Counted from the stretch's first letter, positions 24,349 to 33,135 are shown. The stretch is 46,347 nt of DNA from Lachnospiraceae bacterium (GCA_023664345.1 JAMPFQ010000027.1:6734-53080); one strand, 5' to 3'. Numbers and translations are program-made. Notes: generated from the letters alone by a model not told the origin.

Positions 24349-25461
24349 TCATACAAGCTGCATCTCCTGGATGCGTTTGTACACCCGCTCAAAGATAGTT
24401 TCATATTCCCTGTTCTTTTCCAGCAGCCGGATGAATTTCTGCTCGTTAAAACGGATCGCGGCATCCGGTAAAAATCTGTATGCCAGGCCGCGCAGTGTTT
24501 CAGAGGTATTGAACATCTGGCTCAGGGTATCATTGGCGTCACGCTGGAAATAATCCGCCACAAGAGCGCAGTTGTAATCAAACAGAGGCGCCATTTTTTC
24601 TATTTTTCCTGTGTCATTGTTCATGAAAAAACCATAATTCTGCGTATGCCTGTCCGTATTTATGATGATATAATCCAGTACGGGGATGCAGGCAAACTGA
24701 TTCCCCCACTGGCGCAGGCAGCAGGTCCTGAAATCCAGGCCGCGCCGCTTGAGATATTCCATGACTTCCCATGCTTCCACAAAAGAGTATTCCTCATCCA
24801 CGAAATTCTTGCAGATGGAAACGAATTCCGTGCCTTCCGTGGTCTCCTTGATATCGCCCACATAGGCGACACAGTCGATTCTATTTTCAAAACAGGTGAG
24901 CATGTCGGAAGCCAGGATCTCCATCTTTGTGTTGACATAATTGTTGGTTCGGTCCGATTTTAGCATGTATAATTCATTGCCCAGGTGAATCCAGCCTTTC
25001 CGGAACAGTCCCTTTGTGGTCAATTCCGGACAGATCTTGCTGGTGGTGATGGTGGGGTTGAACCCGCTTAAAGATATGTTGACGATATCAAACAGTTTGT
25101 TCTGCCTGATATTTACGTGATCCCAGCGCGTTTCTTCGGAATCTTCCCTGACCCAGTAACTGTCCTGGATGGAAACTCCCTTGCATTTGATGCAGATATT
25201 GACTCTGTTATCAATGGAATCAATCTGAGGTATCTGAAACGCCGCGTAGATCTGTTTCGCGTTATCCCTTGAAAGGGACAGGACCCGGCTGCTCAGGTAG
25301 CTTTTGACCGCCTGCACGTTATGCAGGATGTCTTTCAGGGCATTAGAACTTCTGATATCAGACCGCAGGCAGAACGGAAGCAGGTCATCATTTATCACTT
25401 CCACGACAAAATCTTCAAAATCAAAGTACAGCACTTTCGTATCTTTTAACATCAAGTACAT
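24349..25461 (-). CDS. HipA-like kinase-fold protein without a HipB partner
   Basis: The 370-residue protein carries the HipA kinase signatures: the catalytic loop LDYIIINTDRHTQNYGF (about 262-278) and the metal-binding APLFDYN (D295). The N-terminal part lacks the clear HipA N1 domain and is divergent. HipA proteins phosphorylate targets such as glutamyl-tRNA synthetase and normally pair with a HipB antitoxin. No HTH gene flanks this one: upstream is a CLC transporter, downstream the SDR gene. It could be a stand-alone Ser/Thr kinase. SD GGTGAT lies 5 bases before the ATG. It may be co-transcribed with the CLC gene 76 bases upstream. Confidence 0.8.
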   Translation of the reverse strand: MYLMLKDTKVLYFDFEDFVVEVINDDLLPFCLRSDIRSSNALKDILHNVQAVKSYLSSRVLSLSRDNAKQIYAAFQIPQIDSIDNRVNICIKCKGVSIQDSYWVREDSEETRWDHVNIRQNKLFDIVNISLSGFNPTITTSKICPELTTKGLFRKGWIHLGNELYMLKSDRTNNYVNTKMEILASDMLTCFENRIDCVAYVGDIKETTEGTEFVSICKNFVDEEYSFVEAWEVMEYLKRRGLDFRTCCLRQWGNQFACIPVLDYIIINTDRHTQNYGFFMNNDTGKIEKMAPLFDYNCALVADYFQRDANDTLSQMFNTSETLRGLAYRFLPDAAIRFNEQKFIRLLEKNREYETIFERVYKRIQEMQLV

Positions 25462-25537
25462 TGTAAATCACCGCTTTATATAATATTCGTACCCCAATTC
25501 TTCATTTTATACTTTTATCACACAAAGGTCAATAGAT

Positions 25538-26803
25538 TCAGGAGGTCTTCCTGTTGATATAGTTGGTCTTAAATTTCGAGTAGACGATCTTCTGGCTGTG
25601 ATAAAGCCCGAAATACCCTGACAGCATATAGCTGAACGCGACGGACAGCAGGAAGTAGGGTGTGCCCGCGTAGCCGAACAGCTCAAAGCTGATGAGCAGG
25701 GAGGTGATGGGGCAGTTGGTGACACCGCAGAATACGGCGATCATGCCCACCGCCGTACAGAGGGTGGGAGAAAAGCCTGTCAGGTTTCCGAACAGGCAGC
25801 CGAAAGCCGCTCCCGCAAAGAAAGAGGGGACGATTTCACCGCCCTTAAATCCGGCACACAGCGTAGCGGCGGTAAAAAGGATCTTTATCAGAAAGGCTTC
25901 CGGGCGTACCGTGGCTTCCTCCATGCAGTGCGCGATAAAGTCCATTCCCGCGCCGTTGTAAGTCTGGTCTCCTGCAAGCGCAGTCAGCAGGACAACGATG
26001 CAGCCGCCCACGAATACCCGCAGGAAAGGGTTTTTCAGATATTTCCTGTACAGATGCTCCGCGCCGTGCATGGCGACACAGAACAGAATGCTGACCAGTG
26101 CGCACAGGATGGCCAGCACGGAGATCCTGACAGCGGATATCACGGTAAGGTCGGGTATCTGTGCGATCGCGAAAGTTTCCGGAGCCACCCCTGCCATGGC
26201 AGCAATGCCGTGAGCCGTCAGGGACGCGATGGCGCAGGGCACCAGAGCGGAATAGTACATAATCCCCACGCTGACCACTTCCATGGAGAAGATGGCGGCA
26301 GCCAGAGGCGTGCCGAAGAGGGCGGAAAAGGCGGCGCTCATGCCGCACATGATCATCACATGCTTGTCCTTTTCGTCCAACCGGAGCAGGCTTCCGATAC
26401 CGCTTCCGATGCTGCCTCCCAGCTGCAGGGCTGCCCCTTCCCGTCCCGCGGAACCGCCGAACAGGTGGGTGATGAGAGTGGACAGGAAGATCAGCGGCGC
26501 CATCCGCACGGGCAGATGGTCTCCGGAATGGATCGCGGAAATGACCAGATTCGTCCCTGTGTCATTCTGGTCCCGAAGCAGATGATAACTTCCCACGATG
26601 GCCAGTCCGCCAATGGGCAGCAGGCAGATCATCCAGGGATGCTCCAGACGCGTGCCGGTCACGAAAGCCATGGCTTTATAAAACAATGTACCGACAAAAC
26701 CGATCAGGACGCCGGAGATGATGGAAAAGACCACCCACTTGACAGCGCTGATCATGCGGTGAAGATTGTGACGGATGATTTTCTTTTGTTCGTTGTTCAA
26801 CAT
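25538..26803 (-). CDS. CLC family anion channel/antiporter, CLC-F-like motifs
   Basis: This integral membrane protein has 421 residues and about ten or more hydrophobic helices. The gating region reads GGSAGREGAALQLGG, with the external gating Glu at residue 122. The later selectivity region reads GFKGGEIVPSFFAGAAFG. A GREG followed by a small residue rather than Pro, and GGE(I/V)xP in place of GGxFxP, are features I associate with the fluoride/proton antiporter branch. Fluoride export is therefore plausible, but chloride transport is not excluded. I saw no fluoride riboswitch in the 190 bases upstream. GAGAGG precedes the ATG at 26803. Confidence 0.88.
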   Translation of the reverse strand: MLNNEQKKIIRHNLHRMISAVKWVVFSIISGVLIGFVGTLFYKAMAFVTGTRLEHPWMICLLPIGGLAIVGSYHLLRDQNDTGTNLVISAIHSGDHLPVRMAPLIFLSTLITHLFGGSAGREGAALQLGGSIGSGIGSLLRLDEKDKHVMIMCGMSAAFSALFGTPLAAAIFSMEVVSVGIMYYSALVPCAIASLTAHGIAAMAGVAPETFAIAQIPDLTVISAVRISVLAILCALVSILFCVAMHGAEHLYRKYLKNPFLRVFVGGCIVVLLTALAGDQTYNGAGMDFIAHCMEEATVRPEAFLIKILFTAATLCAGFKGGEIVPSFFAGAAFGCLFGNLTGFSPTLCTAVGMIAVFCGVTNCPITSLLISFELFGYAGTPYFLLSVAFSYMLSGYFGLYHSQKIVYSKFKTNYINRKTS

Positions 26804-26904
26804 AGCAACCTCTCTGAGAAAAGGGTGGACAGTAGCCTGATCATAGTATATCTTATTTTCAGGAAATTGGGAATGGGTTGTTTTACTTTGTATCTGAAAC
26901 CATA

Positions 26905-26933
26905 TTGACTTTTACACTTTAAACTGCTAAAAT
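26905..26933 (+). promoter_or_regulatory. Promoter of the aldolase-type gene
   Basis: TTGACT and TAAAAT are separated by 17 bases, in the divergent gap between the CLC gene and the aldolase gene. Confidence 0.75.
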
Positions 26934-26992
26934 CAAAAACGATGTCGGGGATCATACCCTGAAAAGCAAATGCAAGAGGAGAAGAAAGGATC

Positions 26993-27973
26993 ATGAAAGA
27001 GATATCTAATTTGATTTCGTACCGGCCTGATATCAAGGTGGTGGACGCAACGCTGCGGGACGGAGGCCTGGTCAATGATTTTTATTTTACAGACGAATTT
27101 GTCAGGGCGCTGTATCTGACCAACCTGCGGGCGGGCGTGGATTATATGGAATTCGGTTATAAGTCCTCAAAGGAAATGTTTGACGTGAACAAGTTCGGAA
27201 AGTGGAAGTTCTGCAATGATGAGGATATCAGGGCAATCGTGGGGGACAACGCCACCGACCTGAAGATCGCGGTGATGGCGGACGTGGGAAGATGCGATTA
27301 TAAGACGGACATCATCGACCGGGCGGACAGTCCCATAGACCTGATCCGGGTGGCTACTTACCTGAATGCCATTCCCACGGCGGTGGATATGATCGAGGAC
27401 GCGGCGAAGAAAGGATATGAGGTCAGCTGTAACATCATGGCCATCTCCAACGCCCAGGAGGGCGATCTGCGGGCGGCGCTGGAGATGCTGGCGCAGACGC
27501 CGGTGGACGTGCTGTATATTGTGGACAGCTACGGCGCGATGTATCCCGAGCAGGTGGCGCGGCTGGCGGATCTCTATGTGGAGATCGCTGCGAAATACGG
27601 CAAGAAAGTAGGCATCCATGCCCACAATAACCAGCAGCTTGCCTTTGCAAACACCATCGAGGCGGTGGGCGACGGCGTGGACTGGCTGGATGCCACTTAT
27701 TCCTCCATGGGCCGGGGCGCGGGGAACTGTGCCATGGAGCTCCTGCTGGGTTTCCTGCGCAATCCCAAGTATAATGTATATCCTGCCATCCAGTTCATCG
27801 ATTCCCATATGAACAAGCTGAAAGAGGACGGCGTGGTATGGGGCTATGACCTGCAGTACCTGGTCACCGGCCTGCTGAACCAGCATCCCAGGACGGCGAT
27901 CCGCTTCACCAAGGACAAGAGGAAAGATTACGCCGAGTTCTATCGGGAAGTGGTGGTCAGGGACGGGGATTGA
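26993..27973 (+). CDS. DRE-TIM metallolyase (HMGL-like / hydroxy-oxovalerate aldolase-type)
   Basis: The 326-residue TIM barrel carries the metal and substrate motif DATLRDGGL near residue 15. The later IHAHNNQQLAFANTIEA supplies the His-x-His metal ligands, and YSSMGRGAGNCAMELLLG closes the active site. This is the pyruvate-carboxyltransferase-like superfamily, which includes HMG-CoA lyase, homocitrate and isopropylmalate synthases and 4-hydroxy-2-oxovalerate aldolases. The gene stands alone, without acyl-CoA or aldehyde dehydrogenase partners, so its substrate is unknown. SD AGAAAGGA precedes ATG 26993. Confidence 0.88.
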   Translation: MKEISNLISYRPDIKVVDATLRDGGLVNDFYFTDEFVRALYLTNLRAGVDYMEFGYKSSKEMFDVNKFGKWKFCNDEDIRAIVGDNATDLKIAVMADVGRCDYKTDIIDRADSPIDLIRVATYLNAIPTAVDMIEDAAKKGYEVSCNIMAISNAQEGDLRAALEMLAQTPVDVLYIVDSYGAMYPEQVARLADLYVEIAAKYGKKVGIHAHNNQQLAFANTIEAVGDGVDWLDATYSSMGRGAGNCAMELLLGFLRNPKYNVYPAIQFIDSHMNKLKEDGVVWGYDLQYLVTGLLNQHPRTAIRFTKDKRKDYAEFYREVVVRDGD

Positions 27974-27976
27974 GGC

Positions 27977-28005
27977 TTTACACGTTATGCCGGATCTGCT
28001 ATAAT
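27977..28005 (+). promoter_or_regulatory. Promoter of the structured leader and 60-residue protein gene
   Basis: TTTACA and TATAAT are separated by 17 bases. The following start codon is about 175 bases away, giving a long leader. Confidence 0.8.
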
Positions 28006-28043
28006 CATATTGTGACCATCTAACATGCAAAAAGGCGGTGATA

Positions 28044-28170
28044 GATTGAAAAATAAGCTCGATAGCTTATTTTTCAATCGGCAATTTGAGTCAGAGCCTC
28101 AAATATGTCCTGATCGCAGCCGAGAATTTTAAATTCTTGGCGCGTGTCATCGCAGTAAACTGCTCTGACA
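28044..28170 (+). promoter_or_regulatory. Four-hairpin mRNA leader
   Basis: The leader contains a perfect 16-bp stem (28044-28079, loop CGAT), then ATTTGAG/CTCAAAT (28084-28104), CCGAGAATT/AATTCTTGG (28120-28140) and TGTCA/TGACA with an inner GCAG/CTGC (28145-28170). The ribosome binding site GGAGG follows at 28172-28176. The first hairpin shares the GATTGAAAA...TTTTCAATC form with the GH115 leader at 15555. The array may be an RNA regulator or a member of the dispersed palindrome family. Confidence 0.6.
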
Positions 28171-28182
28171 TGGAGGATTAAT

Positions 28183-28365
28183 ATGACGGAAGGCGAAATG
28201 TTAAAATTGTCGGTTGAGGAGTTTTCAAGGCTGCAGGACTATATGGTGTCCAGTGAGAAAGACTCGGATGCATACAGAAAGATGAAGCGGCGCTATATTG
28301 AGTTAAAAGTCATACTTTCAGCATCCGGCGTCAACCTGACGGAACTGGATATGATAAAGGAGTAA
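28183..28365 (+). CDS. Small helical protein of unknown function
   Basis: The protein has 60 residues (MTEGEMLKLSVEEFSRLQDY...) and is mostly charged and helical, without a membrane segment. No family is recognised. It has a strong promoter, a long structured leader, GGAGG 6 bases before ATG 28183 and an intrinsic terminator right after the stop. It is therefore a dedicated single-gene unit, which supports its being a real gene. Confidence 0.75.
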   Translation: MTEGEMLKLSVEEFSRLQDYMVSSEKDSDAYRKMKRRYIELKVILSASGVNLTELDMIKE

Positions 28366-28370
28366 AATGA

Positions 28371-28412
28371 AAAAGTGCAGATCCTGACAGGTAACGGGAT
28401 CTGCACTTTTTT
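28371..28412 (+). terminator. Strong intrinsic terminator
   Basis: A 14-bp perfect stem AAAAGTGCAGATCC/GGATCTGCACTTTT is followed by TT. The A/T-flanked stem could act in both directions. Confidence 0.93.
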
Positions 28413-28542
28413 CATGGGAAGAAACAGAAACTGTTGAATTTCCCGGTCGGAGTGTGTATACTGGATAGTGAGTTTATATGCATAAAAATAAAGCGCGTAC
28501 AACGAGATCAGGGCATGCTGAAGCATGCAGAGAGGTGTAGAC

Positions 28543-29814
28543 ATGAAAATAAACAGCACATGCGTACAGGGCGGTTATACGCCGGGAAACGGGGAACCCA
28601 GACAGATTCCCATCATCCAGAGCACTACGTTCAAATACGACACCAGCGAGGATATGGGAAAGCTTTTTGATCTGGAGGCGTCCGGCTATTTTTACAGCAG
28701 GCTGCAGAATCCCACCCATGACTATGTGGCGGCGAAGATCGCCCGGCTGGAGGGCGGCACGGCGGCCATGCTGACCAGCAGCGGCCAGGCGGCCAACTTT
28801 ATGGCGATGTTCAATATCTGCAGCTGCGGCGACCACATCGTGGCGTCCAGCACCATTTACGGCGGCACGTTCAACCTGATTTCCGTCACCATGAAGAAGA
28901 TGGGGATCGATGCCACCTTTGTCAGCCCGGACGCCTCCGAGGAGGAAATAAATGCGGCATTCCGGGATAACACAAAGCTGGTGTTCGGCGAGACCATCGC
29001 CAATCCCGCGCTGACCGTGCTGGATATCGAGAAGTTCGCGAAGTGCGCCCATGCTCACGGAGTGCCCCTGATCGTGGATAATACTTTTGCCACGCCCATC
29101 AATTGCAGGCCTTTCGAGTGGGGGGCGGATATCGTGACCCATTCCACCACAAAATATATGGATGGCCACGCGGCTGCCGTAGGCGGCGCCATCGTGGACA
29201 GCGGTAATTTCGACTGGATGGCTCATGCGGATAGATTCCCCGGTCTCTGCACCCCGGACGACAGCTATCACGGGGTGACTTATGCGGAGAGATTCGGCAA
29301 AGAGGGGGCTTATATCACCAAGTGCACGGTGCAGCTGATGCGCGATCTGGGTTCCATTCCCAGCCCCCAGAATTCTTTTATCTTAAACCTGGGCCTGGAG
29401 AGTTTGCATGTGCGCATGGCGAGGCACTGCGAGAACGGTCTGGCAGTGGCGGAGTATCTCCTGGGGCATCCCAAGGTGGCCTATGTCAATTACTGCAGCC
29501 TGCCCGGAGACCGATATTATCCTCTGGCGCAGAAGTATCTGCCCAACGGAAGCTGCGGCGTGGTCTCTTTCGGGTTAAAGGGCGGCCGTGAAGCCGCGGG
29601 CGTTTTCATGAAGAACCTGAAAATGGCGGCGATCGCCACCCATGTGGCAGACGCCCGTACCTGCTGCCTGAATCCCGCTTCCAGCACCCATCGCCAGATG
29701 AATGACGAGCAGCTGAAAGAAGCGGGCGTACCGGCGGAACTGATCCGTATCAGCTGCGGCATCGAGGACAAAGAGGACCTGATCGCGGACATCGCGCAGG
29801 CTTTAGAAGTGTGA
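28543..29814 (+). CDS. metY: O-acetylhomoserine sulfhydrylase (PLP Cys/Met metabolism enzyme)
   Basis: This fold-type I PLP enzyme forms homocysteine from O-acetylhomoserine and sulfide. Signatures are QIPIIQSTTFKYDTSED, YSRLQNPTHD, LTSSGQAANF (PLP phosphate), VDNTFATPINCRPFEWGADIVTHSTTKYMDGH (PLP lysine in the STTKY motif) and the C-terminal SSTHRQM. At 423 residues it is slightly shorter than many MetY but clearly longer than MetB/MetC. ATG 28543 follows AGAGGTG; the ATG at 28525 would overlap that site. A GCATGC-TGAA-GCATGC hairpin lies at 28513-28528. I saw no SAM riboswitch or T-box upstream. Confidence 0.92.
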   Translation: MKINSTCVQGGYTPGNGEPRQIPIIQSTTFKYDTSEDMGKLFDLEASGYFYSRLQNPTHDYVAAKIARLEGGTAAMLTSSGQAANFMAMFNICSCGDHIVASSTIYGGTFNLISVTMKKMGIDATFVSPDASEEEINAAFRDNTKLVFGETIANPALTVLDIEKFAKCAHAHGVPLIVDNTFATPINCRPFEWGADIVTHSTTKYMDGHAAAVGGAIVDSGNFDWMAHADRFPGLCTPDDSYHGVTYAERFGKEGAYITKCTVQLMRDLGSIPSPQNSFILNLGLESLHVRMARHCENGLAVAEYLLGHPKVAYVNYCSLPGDRYYPLAQKYLPNGSCGVVSFGLKGGREAAGVFMKNLKMAAIATHVADARTCCLNPASSTHRQMNDEQLKEAGVPAELIRISCGIEDKEDLIADIAQALEV

Positions 29815-30099
29815 GAAGAATTTCTAACCGCTCGCAGCAAGGGCTGCTTCGCGGAGAAATTCTAAGTCTCACACGGAAGAATCGCAAGAGCAGCGATTCT
29901 TCCGGACTTGCAGCGGTTCATCGATTGTTTGTGCCGCCACAGGCGGCATGTTTGGAAGTGTGAGAAGAATTTCTAACCGCTCGCAGCAAGGGCTGCTTCG
30001 CGGAGAAATTCTAAATCTCACACGGAAGAATCGCAAGAGCAGCGATTCTTCCGGACTTGCAGCGGTTCATCGGTTGTTTGTGCCGCCACAGGCGGTATC
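29806..30099 (+). repeat. Tandem pair (149-bp period) of intercistronic palindrome, AGAAnTTCT family
   Basis: Two copies (29806-29954 and 29955-30099) differ at only about three positions. Each forms a long nested stem: GTGTGAGA/TCTCACAC, AGAATTTCT/AGAAATTCT, CCGC/GCGG and GCAGC/GCTGC. A GGAAGAATCGC/GCGATTCTTCC hairpin and a TGCCGCC-ACA-GGCGGCA hairpin follow. The first arm overlaps the metY stop codon. This fills the whole gap to the next gene, and nothing else is seen in it. Confidence 0.92.
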
Positions 30100-30111
30100 A
30101 TGGAGGTTAGG

Positions 30112-30432
30112 ATGGATTGTAAGGAGTTTGAAAGGCTGATCCCCGGCTATATCTCGCAGAAGCTGACGTACGCGGAACTGAAGCGCTTCTGCCGGCATGC
30201 GAAAGAATGCGGGGAATGCAGGGAGGAACTGACCATCCAGTATCTGACCACGGAGGGCATCCAGCGGCTGGAGGACGGAGGCGCCTTTGACCTGCAGAAA
30301 GAATTGGATCAGCACGAGGCGGATGCCCGGCGGAAGATACGTTTTCATGATGCGTTCCTGCATTTTGGCCTGGCGGTCGAAGTGGTGGCGGTGAGCGCGA
30401 TCTTCGGTCTGGTGATCTGGATTTTAGCATAG
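30112..30432 (+). CDS. Zinc-finger (anti-sigma-like) small membrane protein
   Basis: The 106-residue protein starts MDCKEFERLIPGYISQKL and has an H-x3-C-x2-C zinc-binding arrangement (RHAKECGECREEL) like the zf-HC2 domain of anti-sigma factors. One C-terminal transmembrane helix (about 84-105; FGLAVEVVAVSAIFGLVIWILA) ends the chain with almost no periplasmic part. No sigma-factor gene adjoins it. It precedes polA by 12 bases and may be co-transcribed. GGAGG lies 5 bases before ATG 30112; the ATG at 30100 overlaps that site. A role in sigma control is inferred only from the domain. Confidence 0.72.
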   Translation: MDCKEFERLIPGYISQKLTYAELKRFCRHAKECGECREELTIQYLTTEGIQRLEDGGAFDLQKELDQHEADARRKIRFHDAFLHFGLAVEVVAVSAIFGLVIWILA

Positions 30433-30444
30433 AGGTAGCGGAAA

Positions 30445-33135
30445 ATGAGCAACAATAAAAAACTTGTTTTGATAGACGGGCACAGCATCCTGCACAGGGC
30501 ATTTTACGGAGTGCCCGACTTAAGCAACGCCCAGGGGCTGCATACCAACGCCGTCTACGGTTTTCTGAATATTCTGTTTAAGATCCTGGAGGAGGAAAAG
30601 CCGGATCATTTGGCGGTTGCTTTTGATGTCCACGCGCCCACTTTCCGCCATCAGATGTATGAGGCCTATAAGGGGACCAGAAAGCCCATGCCGGAGGAAC
30701 TGCGGGAACAGGTTCCGGTGATGAAGGACGTGCTGAGAGCCATGGGCATCGTGATCGTGGAGCAGGCGGGACTGGAGGCGGATGATATCCTGGGAACGCT
30801 GGCGAAGAAAGCCCAGAGCGAGGGCATGGAGGTATCGCTGGTGTCCGGCGACCGCGACCTGCTGCAGATCGCGGACGAGCATATCAAGATCAGGATCCCT
30901 AAGACCAGGGGCGGCAGGACGGAGATCGAAGATTATTACCCCAAGGATGTGGAGGCGGCTTTTCAGGTGACGCCCCTGCAGTTCATCGACCTGAAGGCGC
31001 TGATGGGGGATGCCTCGGACAATATCCCCGGAGTGCCCAAGGTGGGGCAGAAGACGGCGGCGGAGCTGATGGTGGCCTACGGCTCCCTGGACAATATTTA
31101 TGCCCATGTGGATGAGATCTCCAAGAAGAGCATCCGGGAATCCCTGATCGCCAATAAGGATCTGGCCGATCTCAGCAAGGCTCTTGCCACCATCAAGACC
31201 GACTGTGGGGTGGAGCTGGATTATGAGGCAGCAAAAGCGGAAGGGTTCTATACCCCGGAAGCGTACAGCCTGTTCAAGCAGCTGGAGTTCAAGAACATGT
31301 TGAACCGCTTTGAAAAGGATGCGGCGGGTTCTGACGAGGAACTGCTGGGATCTTTCCACAGGGTAGAGGATCCCAAAAAGTTCCTGCGGCGTCTGGAGCA
31401 GATCGGGGACGGCAGCGTTGTCGGATTCTATCTGGTGCAGGAGGATGAGCAGCTTCTGGGAGCGGCGGTCTCCGTCGGGAAAGAGACTTACTTTTATCCG
31501 GCCAAAGTGGAGGAAAATGAGCAGTTATCCCTGTTCGAAATGCCCGGGAGCGGCGGGGACAGCGATACCGCAGCCATCCGGGAGGCCTTTCGGAAGCTTT
31601 CCGGCAGGGTCACTCTGTCCGGCTTCGATATCAAGAAACAGTATGGTTATCTGGAGCAGGATACCACGGACCGCTATTTTGACATCCTCATCGCTGCATA
31701 CCTGCTGAATCCTTTAAAGAGCGATCACGAACCGGAGACCATCGCTTCCGAGCATCTGGGCCTGATGATCCCCGGCAGGGCGGAGACTTTCGGCAAGACT
31801 CCGGCAAAGGAGGCGTTGGCGACAATGCCCCAGAAGGCGGCGGAGTACTACTGTTATGTGGCTTATGTGGCAGCAAGGGCGTATGCGGTGTTGCAGGGGA
31901 AACTGCGGGATACCGGCATGGACGGACTGATGCGGGAGATGGAGATGCCCCTTTCCCTGGTGCTGTATGACATGGAGAAAGAAGGGGTGGAGGTCCGCAG
32001 GGAGGAACTGAAAGCCTACGGCGACGCGCTGGTGTCCAGGATAGAGGAACTGGAGCAGTCCATCCACAGCCAGGCGGGCGTGGAATTTAACATCAATTCG
32101 CCCAGGCAGCTGGGGGAGGTGCTCTTTGAGACCATGCATATCCCCGGCGGGAAGAAGACAAAGACAGGCTATTCCACGGCGGCGGATGTACTGGAGAAGC
32201 TGTCCGAAGAGTATCCCATCGTCAAGGATATCCTGGAGTACCGGGGACTGACCAAATTAAAGTCCACCTACGCTGACGGGCTTGCCGTGTTCATCGGTGA
32301 GGATAAGCGGATCCACACCAATTTCAACCAGACCATCACGGCCACCGGGCGGATCAGTTCCACGGAGCCTAACCTGCAGAATATCCCCATGCGGATGGAA
32401 CTGGGCAGGAGAATCCGCAAGGTATTTGTGCCGAGACAGGGCTGCGAGTTCATGGACGCGGATTATTCCCAGATTGAACTTCGGGTGCTGGCCCATATGT
32501 CCGGGGACGAGCAGCTGATCGAGGCCTACCATATGGATCAGGATATCCACCGGATCACGGCGGCAAAGGTGTTCCATACCCCTTTCGAGGAAGTGACGGA
32601 TCTGCAGCGGCGCAATGCCAAGGCGGTGAACTTCGGCATTGTGTACGGCATCAGTTCGTTCGGGCTGAGCCAGGATCTGAGCATCAGTAAGAAAGAGGCG
32701 GCGGAGTATATCGAGCAGTATTTTGCCACCTATCCCCGGGTCAAGGCGTTTCTGGACGGCCTGGTGAGGGACGCGAAAGAGCAGGGATATATCACCACCA
32801 TGTTTGGCAGGCGCAGGCCCGTTCCCGAACTGTCCTCCTCCAATTTCATGCAGCGTTCCTTTGGGGAGCGCGTGGCCATGAATTCCCCCATACAGGGCAC
32901 GGCGGCGGATATCATCAAGATCGCTATGATCCGTGTCTGGAAAGCGCTGCGGGACGAGGGGTTAAAGTCAAAGCTGATCCTGCAGGTGCACGACGAACTT
33001 GTGATAGAGACTTATCTGGAGGAAGAGGAGCAGGTGCGGCGGATCCTCACCGAAAACATGAAGTCGGCGGCGGAACTGGCGGTGACGCTGGAGATTGACC
33101 TGCATACGGGAATGAACTGGTATGAGGCAAAATAG
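30445..33135 (+). CDS. polA: DNA polymerase I
   Basis: The 896-residue repair and Okazaki-fragment polymerase has three regions. The 5' nuclease domain (about 1-290) carries AFDVHAPTFRHQMYEAYKG and DASDNIPGVPKVGQKTA. A central 3'-5' exonuclease-like domain (about 300-490) lacks the DxE motif, so proofreading is probably lost, as in other Gram-positives. The polymerase domain has motif A DADYSQIELRVLAH, motif B RRNAKAVNFGIVYG and motif C QVHDELVIE. SD GAGGTAGCGG precedes ATG 30445. A palindromic repeat starts at its stop codon, and coaE follows in the same direction. Confidence 0.97.
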   Translation: MSNNKKLVLIDGHSILHRAFYGVPDLSNAQGLHTNAVYGFLNILFKILEEEKPDHLAVAFDVHAPTFRHQMYEAYKGTRKPMPEELREQVPVMKDVLRAMGIVIVEQAGLEADDILGTLAKKAQSEGMEVSLVSGDRDLLQIADEHIKIRIPKTRGGRTEIEDYYPKDVEAAFQVTPLQFIDLKALMGDASDNIPGVPKVGQKTAAELMVAYGSLDNIYAHVDEISKKSIRESLIANKDLADLSKALATIKTDCGVELDYEAAKAEGFYTPEAYSLFKQLEFKNMLNRFEKDAAGSDEELLGSFHRVEDPKKFLRRLEQIGDGSVVGFYLVQEDEQLLGAAVSVGKETYFYPAKVEENEQLSLFEMPGSGGDSDTAAIREAFRKLSGRVTLSGFDIKKQYGYLEQDTTDRYFDILIAAYLLNPLKSDHEPETIASEHLGLMIPGRAETFGKTPAKEALATMPQKAAEYYCYVAYVAARAYAVLQGKLRDTGMDGLMREMEMPLSLVLYDMEKEGVEVRREELKAYGDALVSRIEELEQSIHSQAGVEFNINSPRQLGEVLFETMHIPGGKKTKTGYSTAADVLEKLSEEYPIVKDILEYRGLTKLKSTYADGLAVFIGEDKRIHTNFNQTITATGRISSTEPNLQNIPMRMELGRRIRKVFVPRQGCEFMDADYSQIELRVLAHMSGDEQLIEAYHMDQDIHRITAAKVFHTPFEEVTDLQRRNAKAVNFGIVYGISSFGLSQDLSISKKEAAEYIEQYFATYPRVKAFLDGLVRDAKEQGYITTMFGRRRPVPELSSSNFMQRSFGERVAMNSPIQGTAADIIKIAMIRVWKALRDEGLKSKLILQVHDELVIETYLEEEEQVRRILTENMKSAAELAVTLEIDLHTGMNWYEAK

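Noticed and set aside
24349..25461. HipBA toxin-antitoxin module
   Set aside because: No HipB-like helix-turn-helix gene lies on either side, so only a HipA-like kinase can be claimed.
26804..26992. Possible fluoride riboswitch upstream of the CLC gene
   Set aside because: The conserved GGNGAUGG...CUGAUG-type elements were not found on the minus strand.
28413..28542. Possible SAM riboswitch or T-box before metY
   Set aside because: Only a short GCATGC hairpin is present; no SAM-I core or T-box sequence is seen.
29806..30099. CRISPR array
   Set aside because: There are two units only, the units are contiguous without unique spacers, and no cas genes are in the window.
29806..30099. Insertion sequence or MITE of a known transposase
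   Set aside because: There is no transposase gene in the window and no clear target-site duplication could be seen by eye. The repeats are recorded as a structural family instead.
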